Notes: generated from the sequence alone by a model not told the origin. 64,000 nt of DNA from Cephalopachus bancanus (GCA_027257055.1 JAPVLO010000007.1:7812001-7876000); one strand, 5' to 3'; shown: positions 48,140 to 60,650, counted from the stretch's first letter. Numbers and translations are program-made.

Positions 48140-49615
48140 TTTTAGAAATGGACAAATTTATGTAAGAAAGGAAAGAATCTGGAATATTCAAAACAATTTT
48201 AAAAAAAGATTAAAGTTAGAGAATGAATGCCATCTGATCTCCATACTTACTATAAAGTTCAGCAATCAGGATTGTGTGCGGGAGTGGCAGAAGAATGAGA
48301 CACCTGGATCAATAGACCAGAGAATGCAAAGGATGGTGGTTTCAACAGATGCTGCTGGAACAGTTGGCTATCCCATGCTAACCGCCCCCCCCAAAAAAAC
48401 CCTAAAACGCAAAAAACCTTGATCTGGACTTCACACCATATACAAAAATTAGCTTGAAATGTATTGTAGACCTAAATGCAAAACCCAAAGCTATAAAACC
48501 TCTGTAAAAATTAGGAAAAACCTTTTGTGACCTTGAGTTTGAAAAATATTTCTTAATAAGACACAAAAAACATGAACCCTGATAGGAAAAAATTGATAAA
48601 TTGGACTTCGTCAAAAACCCCACAAAACGTCTGTTCTTCAAAGACACTATCAGGATAATGAAAAGATAAACCACAGACTAAGAGAAAATATTTTCAAAAC
48701 TATGTCTGATAAAAGACTTGTATCTAGAATATATAAAAACTTTTACAACTCAGTAAGGGAAAGCAATTCGTTTTTTAATGGGCAAAAGATTTAAACAGAC
48801 AATCAAAAAAAGATAAGAGGCATATTTTGAAAATATGTTCAACATCATTAGGCATTAGGAAAAGGTAAACGAAAAATTAAAATGTGATACCATTGCCCAC
48901 TTGTTAAATGGCTAAGATTAAGACACAATTAAACCAAAAAAAACCCTTAAAATACTGAGTGCTGGGAAGAATGCAGAGCAACAGGAATTCTCATTCAATG
49001 CTGGTGGAAATGCAAAATGGTAAAGTCACTTTGGAAAACACTTTGGCAGTTTTTTATACAGTTGAATGCACATTTGCCATGTGACCCAGCCATTCCATGC
49101 CTATGTATTTACTCAAATGAAATGGAAACTTAGTCCTTCACCAAAACCTGTACATGAATGTTTATAGCAGCTTTGTTCATAATCACCAAAAACTGGAGAC
49201 AACTCAATTGTTCATTAACTGTATAATGGATAAATTGTGATACATCCATACAATGGAGTATTACTCAGCTATAAAAAGTAATGAACTACCGACACATGCA
49301 ATAGCATGGGTGACTCTGAAAAGTGTTATACCAGACACAAAAGGCAACACACTGTTTCATGCCATTTGTATAATATTTTGAAAAAGGCAAAACTATACGG
49401 ATAGAAAACAGATTTATGGCTACCTGAGTGGCAGGAAGGGAATTGGTGACCAAAGGCCCGGGAAACTGTGGGGATAGTGGAAATGTTCTTTATCTTAATT
49501 GTGGTGGTGGTTGCAGTACTGTATGCATTTATCACAACGTAAAGAACTACACACCTAAACGGGGAATTTTACTACATGCAAGTGACACCTCCATGAACCT
49601 GACTAGGTAACACCC
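48140..49615 (+). repeat. Old L1M 3' half of ORF2 and UTR
   Basis: Collinear decayed ORF2 (atgctgctggaacagttggc, gacttgtatctagaatatat, ggagtattactcagctataa) and tail. It occupies most of the intron before the PIEZO-like exon at 49750. Confidence 0.85.
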
Positions 49616-49749
49616 CACCCTCACCCAGCCTCTCAGCAGTGGCGTCTGTGGAAGCCTCCAAGATGTCTTGCTCACTGCATTTCTCTTGCCTCCCCCATTT
49701 TATATGTTCCTTTCTATTTTAAAATGCCCCATGGGAAATATGGGTGTGT

Positions 49750-50045
49750 CCCTCTGCCAAGTGACAACATCTCTGCTCGCTCTTCAATCTTCCTGGTCCT
49801 ATTTGGACATGATGAAAGTTGCTGTTTTTCCTTATCATTTCTTCATCTGGTGTGTTTTTTTTTTTTTTTTTGTGGGGATGGCACAGGTCAACATTCTGGG
49901 GGTTGGGTACCTGGTGGCCTTTGGCTATTTCATGCTATATGGAAACCACCTCCTTTTGAAGCCCATGAAGTTCATTCTCTGGCCCCTGGACTGGCTGGTC
50001 GCCTCCTCAGTTTTGGTAGTTGCTGTAAAGAGATTCCCTTCGGTG
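49750..50045 (+). pseudogene. PIEZO-like exon(s): SYLDMMKV to WPLDWL, long open frame
   Basis: An open frame carries SYLDMMKVAVFPYHFF, then FVGMAQVNILGVGYLVAFGY, then HLLLKPMKFILWPLDWL and VASSVLVVAVK. The family has C-R-S-Y-L-D-M-x-K-V-A-V-F...R-I-S-I-F-x-x-G-Y-L-V-A-C-F-Y...L-L-L-K-P-I-K...W-D-W-L-I-A-Y-N-V-F-V. The first part is closer to PIEZO1, the last to PIEZO2. A run of 17 T inside the second helix encodes a string of Phe. No frame lesion is seen. The donor is unclear. Confidence 0.97.
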
Positions 50046-50402
50046 CAGGGAAGTCCTCCTTTCAAGACCTCTCTTTGTTTTCCTAGCATGACTGTCTTAA
50101 TACCCTTAAAATAGGGTATCTCCTGCCAAAACCAACAGTCATCTTAACAGGCCTTTTTCAAAGATATGTTTACTAAAGGTGGAAAAATGTAAAACGATCT
50201 TCCACATGTCACGCGTGATGCAGCCTGTTCTTTTTTGGAGTAACTTTTGATGTTGAAAGGCTCTGAATTTAAAGGAATCAAGAGGTAAAAAGGAGGATAC
50301 CTGGGAGAGAGTCTTTATAAATTAGATGGTAACCTAGAGACGGTGACCTGGTGAATTCATGTTTGTTCATTGTCATAGAAGGTAGCTTATTGGCCAGTAT
50401 AT

Positions 50403-50729
<327 letters not shown>

Positions 50730-51039
50730 TGGCCAGTATATTTCAAAGAGCAGCTGCATTAAAATAATGCAGCACAAAGTGGATTAATGAAGCAGTTTGA
50801 AGACTAGAGTGCCCATGAGTCTAAAAACTGGAAGGAGTCTCAAGAGATTATTTGGTTCATTGACTCCTCGCCCGACTCCACTCCACTGCCATCTTGGGTT
50901 GGTAAGATGTAAGATTTCCACATGATAGATGGAGACAGAGAAATGAGACCAGTCTAGTGTCATCAGTTAGCCCAGGAGCCACTGACCCTTCTCCAGACCC
51001 CAGTGCTGGCTTTTCTGTCTGATCTGCTGTACCCCACAC

Positions 51040-51125
51040 ATGACCTTCCAACTCCACTGCACATTAAACTCCACTCAGCATAATGGAGTCATTGTTTGGG
51101 CATTCCAAAGCCTCAGATCATCATT
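51040..51125 (+). pseudogene. Possible PIEZO-like exon (HN...AFQSL), tentative
   Basis: The frame TLNSTQHNGVIVWAFQSL resembles the family's T-L-V-H-N-S-C-W-L-I-Q-A-F-S-L with one gap. It is in the expected position between the exons at 49750 and 53188. There are no convincing splice sites, and the following family motif (T-V-K-G-Y) is absent, so this could be chance. Confidence 0.33.
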
Positions 51126-51315
51126 CAGAATATCGGTCCTCCTTGGCCTGAAACTCCTGAGTGATTGCCTGTCGGATAGGCCAGCTTTTACTGTAATGGT
51201 GACATTTGTATCACCGATTTATCTTATTGCATCTCCGTGGGCAGAGATATCAGTGTCCTTCAGTGTGATATATCTTGGGATTCACCCTCTTAATGGTCAG
51301 TAGGTCTTCCTTTAT

Positions 51316-51316
<1 letters not shown>

Positions 51317-51355
<39 letters not shown>

Positions 51356-51408
51356 AGGGAGAGAGAGAGAAAGAGAGAGAGAGAAAGAGAGAGAGAGAGG
51401 GAGAGATT
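51317..51408. repeat. (CA)n(GA)n compound microsatellite
   Basis: About 17 CA units followed by interrupted GA/GGGA units. Confidence 0.97.
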
Positions 51409-53187
51409 GTAGAGGGAAGGCGTCTTCAGAGATGACGTAGTGGCTTTGAGGATGAGAATACTGAGAACCACTCTTGGCCACTGGTTTGGTGGCGGTTGCT
51501 CAATTTCTTACACTTAGTCCTTATCAACGTGAAAGGTTCTTCCATGGCCTCTTGGCTAAACTCCCCTTATGGTCTTGGGGAAGAACTTCATTGGCTCTCT
51601 GTGGTTACACAGCCAAATGCTACTCTTCTGAGTGATGGGTACACATGAGGTGGCAACTAAGGAGACAAATGAAAGATGACACTGGCTGGTGAGGGGACGC
51701 AGGGGACGTTGTGGATGAAGGAGTGGCATGTCTTCCCCACGCTGTTCTCGTGTCGTAGGTAGGGGCGTGTGTGTACCCAGAGAGACTGCTGGTCTCCCAC
51801 TGCTGGCTGGTATAGTCTGAGCCTCTATTACCCAGTGAAGGGGTATGAGTTAAGCAAGTACCGAGGGTGTTCCTGGCACAGCACAGATGCAACCCCTAGA
51901 ACAGAGGCATGAAGATGGCACGCTGCATGACAGAAGTTCAGAAACACAGAGAAGCTGAAAGAATTGTTCAGTGACCACCCACGTGCCCACCCCTCAACCG
52001 AGGGGTGTTTTGCTGTCTTTGTTTTACCTATGAATGCACACACATAGATGTATTTTTGTGAACTCTCTGAAAATGAAGGTATGGACCCGGCCTTCTCCTG
52101 CATAACCACCACATTGTCAGTGAACCCTCAGAAGGTGATTTATTACTCACTGACACCATCTCATACCTGGACTACATCTCAGGGTAACCTGTTGTTCCAC
52201 ATGGTTGATTGCAGCTATTATTATTATTATTAGAATGAGAATCCACTCATAGTTCACATGCTGCATTTGTTTGACCAGACTTTTCTCCGAAGCCCTTCAA
52301 GAAGAGCCTCCATAGAACCTGGGAGACATCTGTTCTCTTGGGGGAAAACTTGAGGCCCAAAAAAGGAAGGAGAGGGGGTGTCACAGTGAAGGCTCTGCCT
52401 GGAGACCAAATGTCAGGCCAAGTACAGCAACGCCCTCCAGTCGGGGGTCTCTGACTTTAGGGATATTTTGTGCTGAGGGTGCTTCCTAGGAGTTTGTGAG
52501 CTTCCAGTCATGCCACTAATTCCTCGGATTCAGGCCTGTTTAGAGAGGGAGGGGCCTCGAGCTATGCCTGACTAGAGATGTAACTGACTTTCTTTTAAGA
52601 AAGAAGGAAAAGAAGAAATGTGTTTATTTTCACTCTTGCCTCTGAGTGACATCTTGGGTTAGGCTCTCACTCACTCTCTCTCCTAGTTTGTCAAGAAGGT
52701 ATGTGAGGACACATCTCTCATCTTTCACAGACAAGTCCAGGGCTTAGTGCTGCAGCCACAGGGGGTAGGTTTCTGTACATTGCAGGGCGGGGATGGGATT
52801 CAGGAGTCAAGCTCATGAGCTACCTTTCCTGCCCTGTCAATCAGCCTCCTGTTTACTCCACAGGGAGGGCCACACGGTTTGGGCATGAGTCACCATAGGG
52901 CACCAGGATGTGGGTGGGCTGTGGCTTCAGGGAGGGGAGGGGAGGATTGGGCACCCAGGCACACTTCCCAGACCTGCCCTCATCTCCTCGCTTCCCTGGG
53001 AAGTCAGCTGTTTTGGTGGGAAGGGGCGAAGGAAGAGAGCAAAGGATAGAACAATTGGAAAGGAAGCAGAGCAGGGTCTGTGCAAACGGCTGGTTTGTTC
53101 CATCCAGAGAGGTGACAGCATGCTGGGTTCTGGCCCAAGACTGTGGCTTCTCCTGACTCCCCGAGGATGGGCCCTGTTAGCCCCCAG
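51409..53187. other. PIEZO-like intron, nothing recognised
   Basis: Short overlapping frames only. An (ATT)n run occurs at about 52217-52232. Confidence 0.4.
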
Positions 53188-53316
53188 AAAATGAAGCAGG
53201 AATCTTTGGGCTACCGTGTGTCGCACCTTTCTGCTAATCCAGCTACGGGTCTTCCTGAGCTCTCACTACCTCTATGTGGCTGTTGATCTGGAGGCCACCA
53301 CAACCTTGGTCTACAG
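53188..53316 (+). pseudogene. PIEZO-like exon: NEAGI...LRVFLSSHYL, one frameshift
   Basis: Acceptor ttagcccccag and donor CTACAG|GTACCA. It starts ENEAGI, as in the family's G-E-A-G-I-I-W-D. One base is then missing, and the rest continues in the next frame as LWATVCRTFLLIQLRVF and LSSHYLYVAVDLEATTTLVY. This matches I-W-D-S-I/V-C-F...L-L-L-Q-R-R-V-F-x-S-x-Y-Y-L-H-V...D-L/I-x-A-x-x-x-L-A-S-R. The following family exon (R-G-A-E-L-F...L-K-R-Q) was not located in the intron. Confidence 0.95.
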
Positions 53317-55560
53317 GTACCAGGAGACTGAGGGGGAAAACTTATATCTCAGGGGCTCCACTGCACACGGAGGAACCTGATCTCACCCCTCCCCTTGACA
53401 GAGGAAGAGCAGAGGCTGAGTGGCTCACTTGCTTGGGGTTGCTTGGCTGGCCAGGGGCAAATGAGGTGAACTTCAGCCTCTGCTCACAGAGCGTTCCCAC
53501 CACACCCCAATTCCTTCTGAGTTCTGATTGCGTAGAGCCCCGAGCCCTTGGAGATACTGACTTGTAAACACGGAGGGAGGGTACAGGCAAAGGGCCACTG
53601 GGTACGTGGACTTGACCCCAAGGCAGCAAGGGGCCAAGTTCAGCCCAGAGACGAGGGGAGGTTGGCTGAGTTCCTGCCACGTGGTTCAAGGCTCCCCTCT
53701 CTACTCAACCCCACCTCTACCCCAGCCTCTGGCATCTATCCTTGTTTGAATGTCACTGGCCACAGCTGGTCTGATGGCTACTTCTAGTGACAAATTCCTC
53801 ATCTGATACTAAACTGATCACCCAGCAGCCCTGAGCTGTTGTCTTTAAATGATGAAAGCGACTCCCTATAGTCTGGTCTCATGCTACATTGCAACACCGT
53901 GCCAAAGGGAAGGCCCAGATTCAATTTCAAGGGAATTACACCATCCATTTTCGTAGTGCAGACTAATATTCCAGAATTCAGATACACTACTGATCAAGTG
54001 TGCCCCCTCAAATCTAACAGCTTCTCACCCTAAGACCTTGCCCAAGCACACCCAGTCTTTAGGCTAGTTATAAGTGCCTATCACCACACAAAGTGCCTGT
54101 AGCTTGTTGAGCGTTCTGTCCTGGTCTTCACGCTCTGGAGGTTCATGCTCTTTGGGGAGATAATAAAAGGATTCCCTTGTGAGAGCCTGCTAGACCAGTT
54201 TTGGTGCAAAAATTGGCAGTGAATTTTTACCAACAGAATCCACAAAAATGGTCCCTAGGCTAAGATGACTTTTTAAAATGATGTGTTTGTTTATTTGCTT
54301 ATTTTTGCACACACTGGGGTGTGAGTCGTTGGCACTGTCTCTAAGGAAGGCATTGGAGCACTGCAAAGAAGAGAGAAAATTCTGACCCAGGGTTGTGAAA
54401 TGGGGAAGTTGGCTTTTCTTTGTTTTCCTCCTGGAAGCACATCCCTTCCAAAGGATCTGCCACCTTATTGTTTGTCTCTTTCTTTGATACGTGTGCTGTG
54501 CCTTTTTCTTTCTTCCTTTTATTTTTGAATTCTACCAAGAGAAAGACCCCACAGTAAGATTGGGCATGTCCCCGTGTTAGGTGTGTAGTGCACTACCAAG
54601 CCATAAATATGGGCCATCCATGGATGGAGGTGGCAACAATTGCAGGCTGATTCTTTGAACTCAGAGAACAGAGGCAGAGCTCTTGAGAGTCAGGGGAGCC
54701 TGGGTTCCTCCTGGGATGAGCCATCACCTAGTATCATTCTTAGATGAGGAGGTGATGCTTTGAGCTCTTGACAGCTCAGGTGCTCTGTTCTGGCTTCCCC
54801 AAATGCGCCATATGCCTTCCTGGGTCTGGACCTGTCCCTTGCTAAGAGGGGCCACCCTATCGTCTGTTTAGCTAAGTCCAGTCTCCCTCTCTCAATGTGT
54901 CACAGTGAACGCATCCCACATGGCTCCCAGGAAGGTACTAGGGAATGCATTTTCCACTTAATGGTTATGTAATTTATTCCAATTCACTTCAGGGTGAAAA
55001 ATACCTACACCATCCCTTGTGTGATTTCAAGGATATTGTAACTTAGGGTAAAGCTAAGTTCAAAATGGAATTGAATTAATCTCAACTTTGGAAACTAAAT
55101 ACTATTGGAGAATCCTGGTAGGTAGAAGACTGAAAATTGGTGAAGTGCTGTTTTATTGCCTGCTCAACTCTGAATTCCCAAACTGTCTGAGCCCACGGAG
55201 ACCTCCAGACCCCCATCTGAGCAGTGGTCACCTGAGGCTAGCTAATCCCTCTGGTCATGTGCATCCCATCTTCTCAACCAGAGAGGGGTCACCCATCTCC
55301 CATTGCCATCACCATCAGCCCCTGTACAGAACCTAGAGCAAGATCCTGTCCACCTTGTCGCATGAGAGGTTGGCTGGGTCAGGTGTGTTGATGAGACAGA
55401 CCCCTTTTAACGGAGAGAAACTTGAGAGTGGGACAGTGGGCAGCTCTTCCTCAGCTTTGGTTTTAGGGGAAAAGGCAAGCACTGAAACCCACAAAATGGC
55501 AAAGGCGTTTTTGCCTCGTGGAGAAGAAAATGTCTTTCTCTGTTTGCCTTCAATTGCCAG
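53317..55560. other. PIEZO-like intron; expected beam exon not found
   Basis: The family exon R-G-A-E-L-F...L-K-R-Q should be here. I see no convincing match, so it is probably lost. Confidence 0.4.
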
Positions 55561-55691
55561 GATGGAGAAAATCAAAGCAAAGCAAAAGAAAATTGCGGCT
55601 CTGCGCGGAGACTGCGGGAGTCCTGACGATTTGGCTGGCAGCGTGAGCTGCCTGCCCAAAGAGTGGGTGGTGCCAGGGGCCTGCATTCAAG
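55561..55691 (+). pseudogene. PIEZO-like beam exon (MEKIKAKQKK), intact frame
   Basis: Acceptor tcaattgccag and donor TCAAG|GTGAGA. The frame MEKIKAKQKKIAALRG, then DCGSPDDLAG...ACIQ, matches the charged helix of the PIEZO beam (M-D/E-R-I-K/R-A-R/K-Q-x-K), followed by a variable linker as in both human proteins. There is no stop, frameshift or splice lesion. Confidence 0.92.
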
Positions 55692-56153
55692 GTGAGATGC
55701 TGTTACCATGGGATCATGGAGGTGACCTGCTCCCAGTAGTTCTGAAACAGGGACATTAAACTGATCCCTCTGCTACCTCGGGAGTCAGCAAGAAAATGGA
55801 TTTCTCTCTTCTGAACTGTGGTCTAATGGAAGTGCCTTTTTGTCTTATGCGTTTAAAGAACTTAGGTTTGGAATCGTGCTTGGAGTTGAAATTCTGAATC
55901 CAAACTCAAGTTGCAGAAAGGATCCTCCCTAGTTTGCAAAATAAAAACGCTCTGGTTAAGAAGTGTTCTTTTTGGTTGGACCCTGGTTTTCTGGAAATGC
56001 TTATGTTATTTATTTTAAATGGCATTTCTGACTTTCAGTTTTGAGGTTTTTCAGAAAACGTGACTTCCCCAAAGGCCCAGATGGGTAAAGGAAAAAAGCA
56101 TTTCATTTTTTGTTGCTCATGAAATAAATAAGATATCCTTCTAAAGTTGTTAC

Positions 56154-56428
56154 TTTTTTTTTTGAGTTGGAGTCTCACTCTGTCACACAGGCTGAGTGCA
56201 GTGGCACGCTCATGGCTACTGCAGTCTTGACCTGCAGTGCTCAGGCGATCCTTCCACCTCAGCCTTCCATGTAGCTGGAACTACAGGTGCATGCCACCAT
56301 GCCTGGCTAATTTTTTTATTTATTTAGAGATGAGATCTCACTGGTCTCAAACCTGTGAACTCAGGTAATTCTCTCACCTCGGCCTCCCAAAGTGCTGGGA
56401 TTATAGGCATGAGTCACCGTGCCCTGCC
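56154..56428 (-). repeat. AluJ-type SINE, antisense
   Basis: Sits between taaagttgttactttt direct repeats in the intron between the beam exons. Confidence 0.87.
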
Positions 56429-57013
56429 TAAAGTTGTTACTTTTAAATTGGACTGAGTTTTCTCTTTCCTTTAGTTGAGTAAACTGAAAAAAATAATGTC
56501 ATCGTTTGGGTGTCAACTACTACAGCCATTCTGTCTTATCTGCAATTTATATGCAGGGTGTGATGTATGGTTTAACCTTCCTAATTGGGGGACATACTGT
56601 CTGAATTAGTGACAAGGCTGAATTATAGTGCTTTTAAGGAAAGATTCCATTTCAGTACTTTCAAGTTCATGAAACCATTAGAACTGGTCTCCCAAAGCGC
56701 TGCCCAGTGGATTCTCTCTAGGGAACACTCTTGAAACAGAGAAAAAAAGAGCTTGTTAGCTTGAACGCTCTTAAAAACAGCACATTATTTTAAGTTGTTT
56801 CTGCATTTCCTTTTCAGATTTTATTTGCACTAATTAATTTGCCCAAATGAATCATTTTGTAAGATGGGGTGGGGGATGAGGACAGTTAATAAAGACTCAG
56901 TGAGCTGGTTTTGATTTCTTCAGGAGCTTAGTCTGTGTTTGTCCAGCCTCTTAGAATGACTACATGGTCCAGGTGGTGATGGCTGATAGAGTTTGGGTTT
57001 CATCTCTGTCCAG

Positions 57014-57082
57014 ATGATCTCACCATGACAGAAAATGAGGACAAGAAAAAATGGTGGCAGCCCTGGCTGACATATTCTTCCA
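57014..57082 (+). pseudogene. PIEZO-like exon with WWQPW motif, intact frame
   Basis: A 69-nt exon with acceptor tctctgtccag and donor TTCCA|GTAAGC. It reads DDLTMTENEDKKKWWQPWLT followed by YSS. The Lys-rich run followed by W-W-R-P-W-V/L is a hallmark of both human PIEZOs just after the beam. The donor phase joins cleanly to the next exon, recreating the family's S-M dipeptide. Confidence 0.92.
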
Positions 57083-57708
57083 GTAAGCAGGCTGGGGGGC
57101 GAGGGGTGGTCCACTCAGCTGCGTGGAGCACAACCCCTCAAAAGTCCATGTCTTGGTGGCCAGCTGGACCCAGTAGCTCTTCTCAGTTTCAGGGTTCCCT
57201 CAAACCGGCCCATTCTCCAGGAAATTCCTGGATTGTGGCAAGGAAGCAGGCTTGCCATTTAAGTCTATCAGGACTATTAGAAACAAAAGCTGAACTGGTG
57301 TCCTCTGTGGGGTGGGGTCCCAGGGATTCCTCTGTCTATGGGGGCAGCCCACCATCAGCACCATTCACAACACATGCACAGTGACTCAGCACCGGCAACA
57401 GAGAAGGATGGGGTTTGGAAATCTGTGGCTGTCCAGGTGAATTCCAAAGGGGTCTACTGTGAAACAAGAATACTAACGCATCATCTAAATCTAGTTAGGG
57501 AGAAAGGTGAATCCATCTTGATCTTGACAGTGATCGCTTCTGTATTAAATTGTGCCAGAGGGAAGAAATCTCACATGTAAAGTAACATACCCTCCCGGTA
57601 AGGGAGACATGGAATGTGTCTTGGGAAGACATGTCCTGGGGGGTGAAGTTTATAGGTGATGGGCAAGAGGATGTGTGTTCAGTCTCTTTTTGTGGATGTG
57701 TTTTCAAG

Positions 57709-57824
57709 TGATCCAAGATGGCGGTTCCAGACTCTTTGAGGCAGACAGTGAGGAGGAAGAACCAGAAGAAGGGCGTGAGGCAGGAATGAAAGATGATTGA
57801 CCGAAGCCCCAAACAGCTTTCCAG
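57709..57824 (+). pseudogene. PIEZO-like exon: LFEADSEEEE with premature TGA
   Basis: Acceptor tgttttcaag and donor TTCCAG|GTAATT. The frame IQDGGSRLFEADSEEEEPEE matches the family's V-x-S-G-D-Y-x-L-F-E-T/S-D-S-E-E-E-E-E. The exon end PKPQTAFQ matches the family's R-R-S-A-F-Q boundary. A TGA at 57798-57800 is in frame between the two parts. Both splice sites are intact, so this is a clean nonsense change. Confidence 0.96.
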
Positions 57825-59015
57825 GTAATTGTTTAAAAGTTAGGACTCAAGAGCTAACCTCCACATTGAGACCTCATTGTGACTTGAGTGGTGATGAAGA
57901 TACTCCTGGCCCCAGGAGCTTTCCCTCCCAATGGAAAGATCTCCCCTGCATCCATGTGTGTCAGATCCAAAGGGACAATTGGATGTGTACACAGTAGGTC
58001 AGGCTTTGCAAAACAAGGGTCCTCGAGCAGGGGTTTTTAAGCCCAAGTTTATTCGGGTTCCTCTAGGGAATTTCCAATGGTGAATTCTTGATCATGACTT
58101 ATTTGGGGGCCTGCCATCATGGTGGCTGGCTTGATGACTGTGATTGGAGTTACACTAAGATATGTACTCACTTCAGAGTGTTCTGGAAAACCAACTGGGT
58201 CCTGAGGAAGCAGATCAACTAGTCTTTTGCATCACAGCAAGTCAGCTAGTCTTCTTGGTGTAAGTTACTCCCATTGTCTTGGACACATACAAAACCATGT
58301 GGGAAACAGAGGTGCTTATCTAAAGATGCGGATCACCCTCTTCTGAGTGATTTCAGGTGGGAGGATAAGTTATTTGAAGCAGCATTTTAGTCCCCTTCAC
58401 TATGCGTATGTTTGTGTGTCTATTGCATTCTTATTATTTAGGGTTTTTTTCTTAAGTGTGCATTTTAGTGGAAAGTAATTACTCAGAAAAATACTGAAGG
58501 AAGGGAAAAGAATCCCATATGTTATTACTCTTAGCTCCTGTCTTAAGGGATCCATTTTTCATTTTTTAAAAAATTTTTTGGCAAAGCCAGAACTACTTAA
58601 AGCAGACAGGAGGGAGGCTGTCACCCGCTCTAGCCCTTTCCACCAAACAGTACTGACTTTTCCGGGAATCAGGAGAGAGATCATCCAGCGAAATTCCGTT
58701 TGGGGTTGACTTTGATGTTCCAATGTCTAGATGCAACTTTAAACATCGTTTAAATTCACAAACCATTCCTAAGAGCCTTTTCTCTTCTAAAAGGAAATTA
58801 CTTGGAACAAATATGACATCGATTTTCCATCTCCCTTGATTAGTCTCATTTGGTCTGATTTTTATTATTTAAGGCTTACCGACAACGAGAATATACAGTT
58901 AGCAATGGTTCTAATTAGATTTTGTGACCTTTAAGAAAGAAAAGGAGGGTCTGGGCCCGACAGTGTTTGAAACAGCCAAAGAACAGGGCAGGGATTTATG
59001 AGTGTTTCCCTACAG
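57825..59015. other. PIEZO-like intron; possible conserved noncoding DNA
   Basis: 58730-58940 is AT-rich and repeat-free by eye, with ttctaattagattttgtg and ttgattagtctcattt. It contains no exon. Confidence 0.35.
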
Positions 59016-59136
59016 CCCGCGTACAACGCTTGGACAAATAGCTCTGCGTCTGCTCTCGGGACAGGGAGGCAGGACGCAGGAGAGATGGGCAGGGACATGC
59101 CGGAGGAAGAGGGGGAGCAACGGCGCCGCCGTGGAG
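59016..59136 (+). pseudogene. PIEZO-like exon: PAYNAWTN, charged tail
   Basis: Acceptor gtttccctacag and donor TGGAG|GTACTG. It reads PAYNAWTNSSASAL, then an Arg/Glu-rich tail ending EEEGEQRRRR. This matches the family's (F/L)-x-Y-Q-A-W-x-T-x-x-x-x-x-L followed by R-Q-R-x-K-E and a basic cluster. It joins in phase with the preceding exon's CAG end. The frame is open throughout. Confidence 0.87.
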
Positions 59137-59940
59137 GTACTGGCGGCCGCAGAGCAGGGCTTGTGTGGTCACTTTGATCAGCAGATGGTCAAGTAAGGAA
59201 CATTGGCGTCAAACAGCTCTGCCTTTTGACCGGGTCCATTAACAACAAGTGGACTGTGCAGGAAAGATGAGGTCATGAGGCGTATATGAAGCATAGGGAG
59301 TCTTTTATGTGCCCTGGCGGGGTGGGGCGGTGGGCATGACAAAGGTGATCCCATGGCAGGGACAATGGGATACTTGCTGAAGGAGCAGCTTGTCTGCTGA
59401 GATATCGGGGGAGGGGACCGGGATATGCATTTTTCCAAGCCTGTTTTCCATAATGGCTTGAGCTCTGGAACACATGGACCGGCCCAGAGAGAGATAAATA
59501 TGTGGTCTGTCGGGTGTCCAATCTTTCCGAAGTGAGGCATTCACTGGAGTTAAGCACTGGACCCTGACAGATAGTAACCAGGAGCCAAGACAAATTCGGA
59601 AGGCTTTCCTCTTTAGACAGACCTGCCTTTCCTAGTGTCTGGAATGAAGATCAGGTGATTCCACCTTCATGCCTGTCATGTACCCACAACCCCCAAAGAA
59701 GTGCCCACAACATTATGTATGTTTAAGGGGAACCATAATTTCCATGGCTCCACGGAATGTAACAAACACTCACCAAAATGTACATTGAAACAGAGGGGAA
59801 TTTCCAGTGGACGTCTGTTTTATTTTTCTTTGGTGTGATTCAGGAGGTGAGAGACCAGCCACGCATGAGGCCAAAGCTCAGGCCGGGAATTTGGGTAAGC
59901 CTGCTACGCACAACTGAATCCCACATGAGAAATACACATA

Positions 59941-60259
59941 GGCCAGGCGCAGTGGCTCAAGCCTGTCATCCCAGGACTTTGGGAGACTGAGGCAAAAGGA
60001 TTGCCTGAGCCCAGAGGTTCAGCCTGGGCAACTTGGCAAGACCTTGTCTCTGCAATAAATGTTTTAAAAAATTAGCTGGGTGTAGTAGCGTGTGCCTATA
60101 GTTCCAGCTACTTGGAAGGCTGAGGTGGAAGGATTGCCTGAGTCCAGTAGGTCGAGGCTGTGGTGGCCGTGAGGGTGCCACTGTACTCCAGCCTAGGTGA
60201 CAGAGTGAGATCTCAACTCAAAACAAAAAACAAAAAACAAAAACAAAAGCAAAAACAAA
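59941..60259 (+). repeat. Alu, sense orientation
   Basis: Full-length dimer with a CAAA-rich tail, flanked by agaaatacaca repeats. Confidence 0.87.
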
Positions 60260-60369
60260 GAAATACACACGACCCACCTAGTGCAGACGTTCCTACAAGT
60301 TCAGTTGGAGGTGAAATGGGTGGATGCGGTTCAGAGATGTAAAAGCAGAGTAAGACCCAACTCTGAGGT

Positions 60370-60650
60370 GAGACATGGTTGGACTTTGCAATGGTGTTGA
60401 GCTGCACTCTCTGCTGCATTGTTGACATGACACAGGAGAGAAACGGCCCCACGTGGGACCCTGTCGTCCCAGCCCTTCTTGATGTGGTATATTCATTTCT
60501 GGAAGGAGGTGGAGCTCAGGGGCTGCAGTGGACCCTGGTTGCCTCAAAATGCTTCCCACACTTGGAAGTTCTTAGGAGAGAATGTTCTACCCCCTTGGGC
60601 CTGGAAATCTCTAGGGACAGGCACGTGGTCACACCAAGATGGTGAAAATG
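60370..60650 (+). pseudogene. Possible PIEZO-like exon remnants (TW...VLRREC), tentative
   Basis: One frame carries ETWLDFAMVLSCTL and, about 150 nt on, LEVLRRECSTPLGLEISR. The family has F-T-W-V-L-F-L-A-T-V-D-S-F followed by D-V/I-L-R-x-E-R-C/Y-x-L-T-R/Q-E-I/L. The order and spacing are roughly right, but no convincing splice sites flank either piece. Confidence 0.35.

Noticed and set aside
59844..59894. Mini-exon with good acceptor (gtgattcag) and donor (TTTGG|GTAAGC)
   Set aside because: The 17-residue product (EVRDQPRMRPKLRPGIW) does not resemble the PIEZO segment expected there. Sites this good occur by chance in 64 kb.
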